From: Nageia nagi
Lineage: Eukaryota > Pinophyta
DNA length: 64,000 nucleotides
Direction: 5' to 3'
Assembly: GCA_050084985.1 (NCBI GenBank)
Contig: JBITNC010000001.1
Location: forward strand, 115,134,001 to 115,198,000
Both the position numbers and the translations under genes were made by a program. Shown here piece by piece: positions 1-10,700 of the stretch; the first letter of the stretch is position 1, and every line of letters starts with the position of its first letter. The notes below the pieces were generated by a model, which saw only the letters and a program-made list of their open reading frames with translations, did no database searches and was not told where the DNA came from.

Positions 1-862
1 ATCATATCATCAACACAGGCCCAATTGGTGTGACTGGTAGGAAGCATGCTATTATTTTGAATGTCGAGGCAATAGCCAAGGATGGGTTGTTGAAGGAAAA
101 AAAGATAAAGAGCTTGAAGAAGGAGTTGGCAGCCCAGAGGAGATTGACACGCGAGTTAGAGTTGGCCAAAGTACCCACAGATGAACTTAAGAAGGTAAGA
201 CCTCTCAAAGAAGGAATGATTGTTGTGAAACAAGAGGTGATAGAAGAGGCCTTAGCAGTGTTGATACGATTCATCGATATCCTCCACCAAATCTCGTTCG
301 TAGAGGAGTAGCTGAGGTATATTATCACCAAAAGGGTCAGGCTACTCAAGATCTTAGACTCCCAGAAACCCATGATACTAAGATAGAAGGCGATGCATAC
401 TCAGAGACCCAAGGACACGAAGTTTTGTGAGGACTACTGGTTCTATTTGGGTGTAAATAGCCAGGTACATACCCGTTTCCAGGAGATGAAACAAAGGGTG
501 ACTGTAATTAATGATAAGGTCCATGCATGTATGGAACGGATGGACTTTCAGTTACAGTTCTTGGAGGAAGATGCCACCATCTAGGAAGCAGATGGGTAGT
601 GTCCGAGGTCAGACACTTTCTCCTTAGCCTAATGATGATTGAAGATGTGAACTCCTACCAAATAGGGAGTCACTTGAGGCATATACTGCGGGCCCAAACA
701 TGGAAGGACAAAATGCAAACAATGGTGAATGAGTCCAAGGAGAGCATGACTGCCAGCAGACCAAAGTTCTCAGAGATGCTGAGTGGGGTGGAGCACATGA
801 CAGAGTTCTTGGCAGCCGGGTTCGAGGACCGAGTTGCGGGCTTGGGCCCACCATTAGCTTAG
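1..862 (+). pseudogene. Unidentified coding relic upstream of repeat X copy 1
   Basis: Three open stretches (30-311, 393-584 and 527-862) look protein-like but are broken. The first two share a frame and are separated by in-frame stops, and the third is in another frame. The first is rich in Lys and Glu and could form a coiled coil (positions about 105-210 are very charged). The last 100 bases (motif SEML, then TEFL, then LGP just before a TAG) recur at 16200-16308 in front of the same downstream repeat, so this belongs to a repeated element and not to a unique gene. No retroviral gag, protease, integrase or reverse-transcriptase motif is visible. It may be an extra ORF of a large retroelement or sequence inside a long LTR. 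The left end is outside the window. Confidence 0.4.
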
Positions 863-1974
863 TCATTTTTATTTTCAGTTTTCTTATTTTACGCATCTTC
901 CAGTTGGACATTCTAATATTATTTAATTCCCAAACTCGTGAAGGATGAGGATTTGCTCCCACGAGTTTGGAGGAGATTTTGTAATGCCATGTGGCAATTT
1001 TTCATTTGACCGCCTGTTATTTTGTGAATTAGGGTTAGGGCAACACTGTTGGTTGCTCCTAACATTATTTATACCCCATTCTGACTCATTTGTAGGGGAT
1101 TTGACATTTTGACATCTTAATACAACTTTGCTGTGCCAAATTGCTCTAAAGTGTTGAAAGTGGTGTATGTGGATGTTATTGTGATGATATACTTTTTCAT
1201 GTTGCAATAGTGGATGTGAATGAATGCTAGATAGTGTTATCTGTTTTCTTTCTGCCATCACTTGATGTTAGCTCAGTTTACTTGGTGCATTTCATAAACT
1301 TCATTGGAGTGGATGAGAGGTTGCTTGCATATCTTGAGAAGTAATTGACTGATATCTCGTGGGTGGCATTTCATTATTGGTAGTATTGGTTTGATGATCT
1401 TGGGATGTCTCATTGATGTTATTCGTCGCAGGGACTTCACCCAAGCCCTTTAGCCCCACCTTGGTCCCTTCTTATCTCACCGCCCTAGCTTCACGCTCTG
1501 TTCACCCAGCTATTTGTGTTGTTGGCTAGTGGACTGGATAGTGAGTGCTTGGAACCTGCATTGAACCCAAGTGAGTCGACTTCCAAGAGTCTTTATCAAG
1601 CCCATGAATTAGCGTGTCTACTCTTGCATCCCATTCCCACAGTCTTTCCACCATTTTATCTTTCTTTATTTTCTTCTATTTTCACTTTCTTTTCACGGCT
1701 TTCGCATCCCAATTTCCCTTTTAGTTCTCAAGAAGCGGCCTTGGTGAAGCCCAAACACAGAATAATCCGAGTCCCTTGAATCCACACATGATATTCATGT
1801 TGGTGGTAGCTTTAAACATCTTAACTGTCCCCTGGGTTGTTCTTGCATAACCCATGAAGCCGAACCTTTGGGGTAACCAGTCCCCATAGCGGGAGGGAAT
1901 AACATCCTCCACTTGAGATGTTGGCTCTTTTCCTACTACTCTAGGGTAGGAAAGAAAAACCCCCCAACACACTC
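760..1974 (+). repeat. Repeat X, copy 1 (3' part of an LTR-like unit)
   Basis: This segment is similar along most of its length to 16200-17452. Shared landmarks in the same order are the SEML/LGP coding tail, TTTGCTCCCACGA, TTTTGTAATGCCATGTGGCA, ATTAGGGTTAGGGCAAC, a TATTTATA box (1066-1073), CATTTGTAGGGGAT and a final CCCCAACA. Because the two copies are followed by different sequence (gypsy protease here, a gypsy LTR at 17453), the end at 1974 is a true element end. The terminal CA and the promoter-like U3 order suggest an LTR. Its left boundary cannot be set here. Confidence 0.6.
1066..1073 (+). promoter_or_regulatory. TATA-like box in repeat X copy 1
   Basis: TATTTATA lies about 35 bases after a conserved TTAGGGTTAGGGCAAC block. 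The same pair occurs in copy 2 (16539-16546), which supports a retained promoter element and not chance. Confidence 0.4.
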
Positions 1975-2206
1975 CAAGCACTAAGTGTGGTAAACCACCC
2001 AAAGGAAAGACGTAGAAATCACTGAACACAAAATATTCCCCCAAATTGACCTTTAGTTTTTCTACTATTTTATTGCAAGGGAAAATTTGTCCATTTCCTA
2101 GAGCCACATTGAATTTGTCAAATCTTTCCGTCTTGAATTCCTTCTTTATGACAAAACCTTCATCAATGAAATTATGAGTGGCTCTCTCGTCGATAAGTAC
2201 TGTCAC
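1975..2206 (-). pseudogene. Gypsy aspartic protease N-terminal part, truncated
   Basis: The minus-strand frame starting at 2206 reads TVLIDERATHNFID, the retropepsin catalytic region of Ty3/gypsy elements, in which the usual Asp-Ser/Glu-Gly is replaced by Asp-Glu-Arg. It continues through a typical hydrophobic FYVFPLGGLPHLVLGV stretch, the end of the retropepsin fold. At 1974 the reading frame runs into repeat X, so the ORF extending to 1721 is a chimera whose last 80 or so residues are not protease. Proteases of this group process Gag-Pol in the element's particles. This copy lacks part of the catalytic loop and everything downstream. Confidence 0.7.
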
Positions 2207-2329
2207 TTTATCCTTTTCTACTTCCTCCTTTCACCTTGAGAGTGAGATATTGGGATGCTCCCTTTAAGGTGGCCATTGAACTTCCAATATCCCTAACTTC
2301 ATGCTGTGGTTCTCTTGGATTGACATCCC

Positions 2330-3490
2330 CTATTTCACAATCCGAAACATCCTCATATACCTTAACTTCAATGTAGTAATGTTGTTCTTTGCCTTTTCAA
2401 TGATGTCCCTTCTCCCACAGGTTGTTGCATGTGAAACATAGCTTCTTCTTAATTTTTCACGCATGGCTTCGTCAATCTTCATGGTCCTTGGTGTTGATGG
2501 TGGGTTTTTTTGAGGGTATGGCATTATCTTCCCTCCCCAAGTCTCTTTCTTCGAAAATGGTTTTGATGATCGTGATGACCAAGGTGTTCTTGAATTTCTG
2601 GATCTTGGTGGTGTGGTAGTCTCTAGTGAGAGTGTCCTTCTGGTAGCAACTTGCAACGATGATGGTTCAAACACTTTTACCCAACCTCTCATTGGATCAA
2701 GCAATCCTTCAATAAAAAGAATACTAATCTCTTCTCTGTAATACTGGGGACTTGGATGACTATCCTTTGAAATTCTTTAATGTAAGCACTTACGATGGTT
2801 GTTTGTTTCAAAGTAGCTAATTCTTTGAAATACTCTTCTTCATCCTTTCACTCAAACTTGTCTAGTATTCTCTGACTAAACTCATCAAATGTGCTAATCA
2901 TGTCATGTCCTTGAGTTATGAGATTGTGGTGCCACCATTTGTAGGCGACTCCTTCCAAACATAGTGATGCGAATCGAATTGCTTTTTCTTCCTCCATTGG
3001 GTTGAGAGAAATATATGTTTGAATCTTCTGAATCCAAGCTCTAGAAGATATCTTGTCTCCCCCATCAAACATTGGCACTTGCATCTTTTGGTGCAAATCC
3101 TTCCTATCATGAGAAGTATTTCCCACCTTTTTCCCTATAAACTCTAAGTACATTGGAAAAGTTATGTTTACTCTAAATTCTTCACTTACCCATTTATTCC
3201 TGGAGTAGAGACTCTATTTTGACCTCCCTTCGTTTTCGATCCACTATCTCCTTTGGTGTAAACATGGGTCTCATTGGTCATGGAGGTGGTGCATGGGAAT
3301 ATTTCACTGATCTTTCACCCTCCCTATCTGGTGTGGCAACTTTGTTGGGTAATTGCTTGTCTAGTTTGGCCATCATACAGCCCAAAAGTTCCATCATAGC
3401 ATCCATTCTCTGATCTCCCCTTCTTAACATTTCCTTGTCTCTTTGAGGATCCCGACGTCTTCATTGGTAATGTCTAAAGGTTCCTTGCAT
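2330..3490 (-). pseudogene. Gypsy gag relic (capsid and zinc knuckle)
   Basis: The clearest part is 3153-2848, with the pattern MQVPMFDGGD, then AWIQKIQTYISL, then YKWWHHNLITQ, the retrotransposon-gag capsid fold of plant Ty3/gypsy elements. Upstream (3490-3155) the other frames carry a Met-rich N-terminus (MDAMMELLGCMMAKLDKQ), interrupted by stops. Downstream near 2450-2410 a CFTCNNLWEKGHH knuckle is visible in a shifted frame. At least two frameshifts and several stops make it non-functional. A related gag with the same WWHNDLTSLGHE signature lies at 51290-52178 on the other strand. Confidence 0.7.
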
Positions 3491-4108
3491 GGATTTATTT
3501 AGTGTAGAAATAGTTCCTTGGGGTACACATGATGCTAATAATTGACGCAAAATGTGTTTATGAGTGGGTCAAGGCTATACGTCACACTTCCAAGGTGTAA
3601 CTAGGGCTTAGGAGGGTGGACGAACACCCTCAAAGGGTACAAAATTTTGGAAAATTGAGTTTAAGGGGTTAGATCTAGGGCTAACAACTTCTTTTCAACG
3701 TGGGAAATGCCCTAAATTTTTAGACGACTCACTATTCAAGCCCGAAAAAGTTTGAAATAAATTCTAAAATTCTTCTAAAATGAAGATATGGCAAACAAAA
3801 GTCTCAAACTTGGTTAAAGATGATTCAAAGGATAGACGTATGACTCCAAGGGTTGGATTTGACAGGGTTGTGTGCTAGAATGACTCCAAACTTCGGATTT
3901 GAATGCCAATTGGACTTAGAATGGAGAAATGAACCTCACAAGGGATGAAAACATCAGATCTAGTTGCACAAGCTCCTCATTAGGGCTGGATGAACTTTGC
4001 CCAAGTACCTTTAATTTCAAAACTGGTGCAAATGTCTCTCAAAAATTTGGTGACATGTCCCTCAGTTTATCAGATCTCTTTCGAACCACTATAAAATTCT
4101 CAAATCTC

Positions 4109-4288
4109 AAATACCACTTTGAAAATTGGACTCCAATTTTGATCTAAATACCACCGTGAACGTCACTAGATCTTGATATTACCGTGACCCTTAGTCTTAA
4201 TTTGTAAACTCCATTGTAACTAGATCTTGGTACCACTGTGAAAATGAATCTCTCTCTGCAACTCTTCTAGATATGGATACCACTGTGA
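4109..4288 (-). repeat. Reiterated LTR/PBS-junction motif in the gypsy leader
   Basis: On the minus strand the junction of LTR end and PBS reads roughly TCACAATGGTATC (4367-4355). Diverged copies recur in the leader at about 4288-4276, 4242-4229, 4187-4175, 4160-4147 and 4122-4109, spaced about 25-55 bases and often followed by an AGATCTAG-like word. Only the outermost copy continues as a full PBS. This is a visible degenerate tandem array. Its function is unknown. Confidence 0.5.
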
Positions 4289-4349
4289 ATGATGGACTCC
4301 AATCTGTAATTCCTTCTAAACCTCCTCCCTATAGGCTGGCAAAATCCAA

Positions 4350-4361
4350 GCTTTGATACCA
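4350..4361 (-). other. Primer binding site (tRNA-Met type) of the minus-strand gypsy element
   Basis: The minus-strand word TGGTATCAAAGC differs by one base from the TGGTATCAGAGC complement of initiator-Met tRNA used by many plant LTR elements. It sits one base after the LTR end CATCACA. Confidence 0.7.
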
Positions 4362-4362
4362 T

Positions 4363-5648
4363 TGTGATGTTCCTGAATTGTGAACTCTAGGAATAGATCA
4401 AACAATTACTGAATTAATTTTCTTAAAATTCCATAAATTCTAAAATTACTCAAAATGACCAAATCATGCTCAATAAATTATTTTTATCACTCGAATCTTA
4501 CTCAAAAATTAGGATGATTGGCCTAGAGCATGAAAATTACTCAAATTATCCAAAGAAATGGTACAGAACATATTAGCGCATGAAATACTTTAAATAACAT
4601 CTCATTGAGGCAAGCTTCTAGCATCTAGGCATTAGATCTCAACCATACACAACAAATGATGCCACAAAAATAGATCTTAAATACCATTTAATGTAATGAG
4701 CCAAAAGAAATATTTTACAAGCTTCATAATAGCTAGATTTGTGCCCTAGGGTGAGACGTCTCAACCAGGGAGATTGGATCTCACTTTGGGAACCCTCGAA
4801 TGTGCTCAAATTGTTTCTAGGAATTGGACGTGTGGAGTATGGCTCTTTTGGATGTAGATCTTGTACAGATAGGCGACTCAAGATGCCTCCAAGGTGTGAC
4901 ATTTGGGGTAGGAAGCCCTCCTTGGCAAATCAAGAGGTGCAAATGATCTCAATAATGGTGAATCTCATCAATTGTAGTTAGATCCCAGATGGATCTCAAC
5001 AACAATAGTAGTTGGAGTAAATCCCTGATGGATTCTAGGACTCCTCAGCAGTGATGGTAGTCTTCAGGCAACCCTAGAGAATGTCGGACCCTAGGTAGTA
5101 GTCGAATGACCTTTGGGGAATGCTAGGCCTCAAAGTAGCAATCAGGTAAGGCTTGATGAATGCTAGGCCTCAAGTACTCCCCTGTAGGCACAAGAGGAAT
5201 GGAGAGAGCTCATGCCCACAATTAAAATCAATAATCAAGCATAACCTTCAAATGAGACTCTAATTGCCTTTTATAGGAGGCATCTTATCCAAAGGGGTTG
5301 TTCGACCCAACCTAGACATTCTAATTCCTCGTTGGGGTTACAAAATTATTAATTACTCACCAATGTGAGGCATCTACCTAAATTAGACTCCTAGCTAACT
5401 TAAAGTCACTCCTAGATCCCTAGAAGAGGGGCATACAACCTTAAGTGCTCAATTAATGCATTTTTACACTCAAGATGAATGCTCATCCACATCAAGAAGC
5501 CATAAAATGGCGTAATTACATCTAATTACATAAAAAGAACTTCAAATCACAAAGAATGCCTCCTAGAGGAGGTACGTCCTACATCATGAGGAAGAATAGC
5601 TTAAAGTGAAGTGGTCATGAAAGGGACCTTGAAAAATGGAATATTACA
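4363..5648 (-). repeat. 5' LTR of the minus-strand gypsy element
   Basis: On the minus strand the LTR starts TGTAATATTCC and ends GGAACATCACA, giving near-inverted ends with TG...CA. It is 1286 bases long. A TATAAAA box lies at 5275-5269 on the minus strand and is followed by GAGGCCTAGCATTC motifs repeated in the R/U5 part (about 5165-5100). The same start, TGTAATATTCC, is shared with the solo LTR that starts at 18819. Confidence 0.7.
5269..5275 (-). promoter_or_regulatory. TATA box of the gypsy 5' LTR
   Basis: CTCCTATAAAAGGC on the minus strand is a canonical TATA context, placed about 375 bases inside the LTR start. Confidence 0.55.
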
Positions 5649-5699
5649 TGCTATATAGATCTCCTTCTCAATATAACAATTTTAGAAAGCACTTCCATC

Positions 5700-7140
5700 T
5701 CAATTGTGCAATCAATGACAAAAACCAACCTGATAGTGTCCAACCTAGTAGGGCAACTTTCCCTACATGGTCAATTGTTTTCTGCTGCTCTTTCTATTAA
5801 CCTTGAGTTATGCTTGTTCTTCATGTCATCCACTTATATTTATCTTATCCTTTCTAGGTGGAAACTCAACTAAATCTCAAGTGTCATTTTTCTTAATGGC
5901 ATCCATGTCTGGCTTCATAGCCATAACTACTAAGGTCATTGCTCTGCATACTATGTGATCAAGGCAAAACTTAGTTGATGAAGAACAAATGGTTCTTCTT
6001 TCCAAATTAATCTCTAATGTTAATTCTAGTGGATATTCTTTCAAACCATCTTCCTGAATGTTGATTTCTGGTGATTTCTAGAAGACTATTACTGGTATGA
6101 CACCCCTACTAGGAGAATCCTCATGGCTAACTTATTTATATGTTCCACTCTCATCATAATCACATGTCTACTGACACTAACTTCTCTCTTGTCAATATGC
6201 AAATAGTTACAACCTTTTGTCTTAGGAGAGTTACCAGGGAAGATACAATTTTCTCCTTTGTACTCCAATTTATTCCTGCTTCTCTTAGGAATCTGTGTAT
6301 ACGTCACACTACCTAACCAAACCTTTTTGTGATTCATGTTCTTCATAGCTTTACAGTGTATTGAGTATATATGCAGTTGTGAATACTTCCACAGCCCAAA
6401 ACACACAGCCTAAACATGCATCTAGTCATCTCTACAGTTTTCTTTTTCTTCCATTTGATGTGGAGTGTGAAACAGCTGTGGACTTGCTCTACTTAATCTT
6501 TGTTGCCAAAATTGTTACATTCATTTGAGTTGAATTTACCTCCATGATTTTTGAAAGTTGGTAAACCTCTTTTTTTTTTTTTTTTAAATTTCGGAGAAGT
6601 GTACTTAAACTCCTTTTACATGTTCTATGATGCAAGGGCAAGGAGATTTGAACATGAGCCTCCCATGAAGTGTTTCCATTGCTTGCCCAGCTCTCCTAAC
6701 ATGGGTGGACAGTTTACCTCCATTGTGAGACTTTATAATTTTTAAACTATACAAAATTTCCTTGCTGACCAATGCCTTGAAATGCTTAAAAGAATGAAAG
6801 GCTTATATTTTTATGTGAGAAAATGAACCAGTCCTTCCTGTAAAAATCATCAATAAAGGTGAGAAAATACTTAGCCTTTGTGGATTGATTAATTCTTTAT
6901 GGGCTTGCACATGTTTGTATACACAGACCAATACTTCCTCACTACCCTACCTTTACAAATCTTAGCAAGATTCTCAGTGAAGGGCAAACTATTAACCATT
7001 CCCTTAGCAAACACAATTATTTGTGGCTTAAATGTCCGCATCTTCAATTCCATAATTGATTGTTTCTCCACTCTTAAGGTCTTTGAATTATGTATCCTAT
7101 GTTCCAAAACAAGATGGAACATCTTGCTAGAATTCATTTT
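5700..7140 (-). pseudogene. Ty1/copia pol relic (integrase to start of RT), minus strand
   Basis: Read from 7140 downward, the relic shows the pre-integrase region (GMVNSLPFTENLAKICKG, 6990-6940), the integrase core start (KYFLTFIDDFYRKDW, about 6870-6825) and an integrase C-terminal block (IPKRSRNKLEYKGENCIF, 6300-6245). Further down, the DAIKKNDT-DLVEFPP region that opens Copia reverse transcriptase lies near 5930-5870. Numerous stops and frame changes interrupt it, and the HHCC zinc ligands are largely lost. No LTR of its own is recognisable, so the boundaries are approximate. It is an old, dead copy. Confidence 0.7.
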
Positions 7141-8610
7141 CTCTCTAGCCTCTACTGCATTCCTGTTAAACTTATGCTTGAGGATACATTCATCTTCATC
7201 AAATTCTCATCTGTATTTTTTCTCTAGCATCTGATTCACTTACAAAAACTATATTTGTCAAGAAATTGCCAACAAGGTTTCATTGATGTAGTTCGTATTT
7301 ACATGTTTTTGAATTGTTATATTTCCTTTTCCCTTGACATCATGTGCATTATTATCACTACGGTTTTGCTTGAGATTTTTTCATCAACTTTTTTAAACAA
7401 ATATATAAAACCAAATATCTTCACTACCACTTGTTGTAAAGGAATAAAAAAGAAGATTGACATTTACCTCAGGCTCCTGTACAGCTGCATGTGCCTTCAT
7501 TTTCTCTAAATCTTCTGTTTTAGGTATTAATCTATATCACAGAGCCCATATTTGAAACACTGGGCAGCTTTGTTTCTTCTATAATTTCTTTATGTTTCCA
7601 CTTTTTTATTGATCCTGCCTCTTCCTGTGCTTCTTTGACATTTTCCTTCTTGTTTGCCTTTATTATTTGATTTACCTCTTTCCCCATCTAACCTTAGGCA
7701 ATCTGATTACAGAAAGGTGACCACATGCAATAAGAGAATGAACGTTGTGTACAACCTGTTTAACATTATTCACAATCTGATTACTATTTGTTTCACCACT
7801 TTCCCCACTTAATGATAGGCAACTGGTTACAGGAAGGTGATCACATGCTATAATGGTATGAAAATTCTTTACAACCTGTTTAGCATTTTTCACATGACCA
7901 ATATAAGTAAATTCGTAGACTCAACAGTATGTGTTATTTACTAAATTGAAATGTGGAGAACTCTTTTTGTATAGAACTTATATATCTTGCTGGCCACAAC
8001 CAGATCATGGGGCATTTGTTGGCTGCTAACAACTAGAGAAAGGATCATGAGTACTCATTATAGTAAAATAGTCCTGCAAAGACAATGACTTAATTATGCT
8101 TCTCACAAGCATGCATGATAGAAGCAAAACTCTAGCTATAACCCACTTTCTTAGCCAGTATAGATGGTGTTAGATTAAGATGGGGCTCAGGTTGTGGCAG
8201 ATTTCTATATTCTTTGTAACCCTTTGTGTTTTCATGGTTTCTTCATGAGACCATTCATAGTCTTTGATTATTAGGTTTAGAATTTTATCTCTTTGATAGT
8301 TGTCACTTGTGCACTATTCTTATTGGTTAACTTATAAAGCAACTTAAGTTCTAAGCATCAATTAATTGTTCTTTAGTATTATGTCCTAGAGGAATAGTTT
8401 GTTTGAAAAATGGGGGAGAAGTCACAGAACGAATTGCTTAGAAAATACATGATTGGCTTACTAAAACCCTATTGAATTTCATGGAAGCTATCTTAATGAC
8501 CAGGTGCATTTGTTTTTGGTTCTGTAGAGCACTTGGTACCTGGGATTGGTTGTCATGTTTATGACCTTCACATTTTAATATTTTGCTAGAATAAGTCATT
8601 AATGATAAGG
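7141..8610. other. No recognisable gene; possible decayed Copia gag
   Basis: By position this stretch could contain the gag of the relic at 5700-7140, but no zinc knuckle or capsid motif can be read. It contains one local duplication (7680-7893). The remainder is AT-rich with only short chance ORFs. Confidence 0.4.
7680..7893. repeat. Tandem direct duplication, about 118-base period
   Basis: Two adjacent diverged copies share the order CTGATTACAG(A)AAGGTGA, CACATGC, ACAACCTGTTTAACATT(A/T)TTCAC. On the minus strand both copies translate to similar peptides (KQVV..(F/V)H.(I/L)IAC.HL). This is a local duplication in decayed sequence. Confidence 0.55.
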
Positions 8611-8615
8611 GCTAT
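8611..8615. repeat. TSD GCTAT, left copy
   Basis: GCTAT immediately precedes TGTAATATTCC at 8616 and recurs at 18820-18824 immediately after GGAATATTACA. Confidence 0.7.
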
Positions 8616-8930
8616 TGTAATATTCCGGGCTAGGGCGGATCCGGAAACGTGCCAAGGGACTCTTCTAAGCTAGCTACAAGGCACCTAAACTGGCCAGCAA
8701 ACTGTTTATGCACCAAACAAGCCTTATCCAAGCTCCTAGAGTGCAGCCGTCTAACCTCTAGGGGCCAAACAAGCCGATCCAAACCCAACATGGAGGTCCA
8801 AGAAGACCCAAAATCCAATCTCAGGTGCACAAACTTAACATGTAAGCATAAAAATATCCAACATCTAGTTCCTTATGCTAGAATTCATCCACATGAATGC
8901 TGTAATGCTCATACAAGCTCAACGTCTAGG

Positions 8931-8935
8931 CTAGG
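8931..8935. repeat. TSD CTAGG of element X, left copy
   Basis: CTAGG precedes TGTTGTGACTAACACAACA at 8936. The same five bases follow ...CCCCAACA at 17453-17457. Confidence 0.7.
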
Positions 8936-9022
8936 TGTTGTGACTAACACAACATGCCCCAAAATCTAGCGATTATGGGGACCCTCAACAACTCATGTCC
9001 ATGAAGTGTCATGTCTTTGTCT

Positions 9023-9027
9023 CACCC
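9023..9027. repeat. TSD CACCC of Copia-1, left copy
   Basis: CACCC precedes TGTAGACAAC at 9028 and recurs at 14588-14592 directly after the 3' LTR. Confidence 0.85.
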
Positions 9028-9654
9028 TGTAGACAACTCAGCATCAAATTCGAGGCATTTAACCTTAAGTTGTCAATTCTAGGAAGAGCCGACTCTACCC
9101 TCGGAGCAGACACGAAGAAGAAAGAAGCCCACTTCCACTTCCAATAGGCTGGGCGATTACAATTCCAAGAAGATTGGAGGTCGCAGCACTGCCATTTCAT
9201 GAAATTGAGCCCCTCAGAGACTGCGACGCCGCATCTGCGATGTACTGAGAAAGCGTGTAAGGTACAGAGACATTGTTCAGTTTCTGCACACGAACGTTAC
9301 TATTCGGCCAACAGGGCTTGGGCAAAGCTGAAGCAGCGGAGCGGAAAAAGAAAACGTTTCTGCCCTACAGGCAAGGGTTGTTGGGATTCTTGGCACCGTT
9401 TCAAAGCTCCAATAGTGGCACTCATAATGCTTCTGGGTTTGCCTCTTAGAGCTGTAGCTCTCCCTTCACGGGAACGATTTAATACAATTGCCCACAAAAT
9501 ACTTCTGCTTGCTGCAAAGATTTGTATCTCCATTGTTGGCTGTGTGAAGCTTCATGTTTGAAGCTCCTTGATTGTAATCTTGCTCCATTGTAAGTTCAGT
9601 TAATGCAATCTGTTATCTTATGTTCCAATATTGTGTAATTGTCTAAATTGTTCA
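9028..9654 (+). repeat. 5' LTR of Copia-1
   Basis: 627 bases, TGTAGACAAC...AATTGTTCA. It matches 13960-14587 almost throughout. The main difference cluster is around 9318-9333, where one LTR also has a one-base gap. It is unusually GC-rich for the region, with CpG-bearing words (CTGCGACGCCGCATC, CACACGAACGTTAC). Confidence 0.95.
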
Positions 9655-9656
9655 TT

Positions 9657-9668
9657 TGGTATCAGAGC
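9657..9668 (+). other. Primer binding site of Copia-1
   Basis: TGGTATCAGAGC is the exact complement of the 3' end of initiator-Met tRNA, the usual Copia primer. It lies two bases after the LTR. Confidence 0.9.
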
Positions 9669-9761
9669 TTTGTTGGGTCTGAGCTGGGTTTGAGAAAGCC
9701 TGTGGCTTCTAGCAATTGCAAAAGTTGCTTGTAGTGTTTTGGTTTCTTGTTTGCAGGTATA

Positions 9762-10700
9762 ATGGCCAGCAACACAAGCTCATCCATTCCCATTCCAGAG
9801 TTTGATGGCAGTGACTATGGATATTGGAGCATCAAGATACAAACTTTGCTCACTGGCAAAGATTTGTGGGATGTTGTTGATGATGGCTATGTAGAGCCAG
9901 CAGATTGGAGCTCTCTTTCAGCAGATGATAAGAAAGCTATGAAGGAATGTAGGAGCAAGAACTCTCTTGCTTTGTCTCATCTCCAAGCAGCTCTTGATAG
10001 GAGCATTTTTCCAAGAATTGCAGGCTGCAAGACAGCCAAAGAGGCTTGGGCTGTGTTGAAGGCAGGATTCCAAGGGAGTGATCAAGTGAAGGAGGTAAAA
10101 TTGTAGACTTTAAGGACAGAATTTGAGAATTTAAAAATGAAGGAGAGTGAAAAAGCTTCAGATTATTGTGTTAGAGTGAAAGAGATTGTGAACAAAATGC
10201 TAACTCTTGGAGAGACATTGGAGAAGGCCATTGTAATCAAAAAAATTCTGAGATCTCTTACCAAGAAGTGGCATCACATTGCTGTGATATTGATGGAGAC
10301 AAAAGACCTCTCTCAAATGGAGATAGATTCTCTCATTGGCTGCCTTATGTCTCATGAAGAAATGGTTGATTATGAACCAGTTCAATCCAGTGAAGAGGAG
10401 AAAGCCTTTGCTGCAAAAGAAGGTGATTCTAGCTCAAATGGACAAGGTAGAGGTAGAGGTAGAGGCCAGCAAAGAGGGAGAGGTAGAGGTAGAGGAAGAG
10501 GAGGCTATTCCAACACAAGAGGAAGAGGTAGAAGCAATGGTGACAAGAGGAATGCTCAATGTTACTATTGCAACAAGTATGGGCATTATGAGAGGGAGTG
10601 TAGAGCAAAACAAGCTGCAAATGGTGATGGAAAAGTGGCAAATTATGGAGAGGAAGAAGAGTATGGTGAAACTCTCTTTCTTTCCATGGAGGAGACAGCC
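9762..10700 (+). pseudogene. Copia-1 gag (capsid plus zinc knuckle)
   Basis: The start is placed at ATG 9762 (MASNTSSSIPIPEFDGSDY), where similarity to plant Copia Gag begins. An in-frame upstream ATG at 9747 is also possible. The capsid part (YWSIKIQTLLTGKDLWDVV, about residues 23-41) is intact up to TAG at 10104-10106, after which the same frame resumes (LRTEFENLKMKESEKASDY). An Arg-Gly repeat (about 10443-10545) leads to a CCHC knuckle CYYCNKYGHYERECRAK (about 10560-10610). Gag forms the cytoplasmic particle and binds element RNA. The single stop inside the capsid would prevent full-length product without readthrough. Gag and pol are one frame, as usual in Copia. Confidence 0.9.

Larger units (their letters stand above)
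1975..5648 (-). mobile_element. Ty3/gypsy LTR retrotransposon, 5' part, minus strand
   Basis: Read on the minus strand, the order is a 5' LTR (5648-4363), a PBS matching the tRNA-Met type (4361-4350), a leader with reiterated PBS-like motifs, a gag relic (about 3490-2330) and the start of an aspartic protease (2206-1975). Homology then stops abruptly where the end of repeat X begins, so X inserted into or recombined with the protease gene. The rest of pol and the 3' LTR would lie left of the window. The sequence right of the LTR begins TGCTA, which would be its TSD. Confidence 0.75.

Noticed and set aside
1721-1974. C-terminal extension of the gypsy protease ORF
   Set aside because: This part is the reverse complement of repeat X, shared with 17230-17452, so the fused ORF is an insertion artefact.
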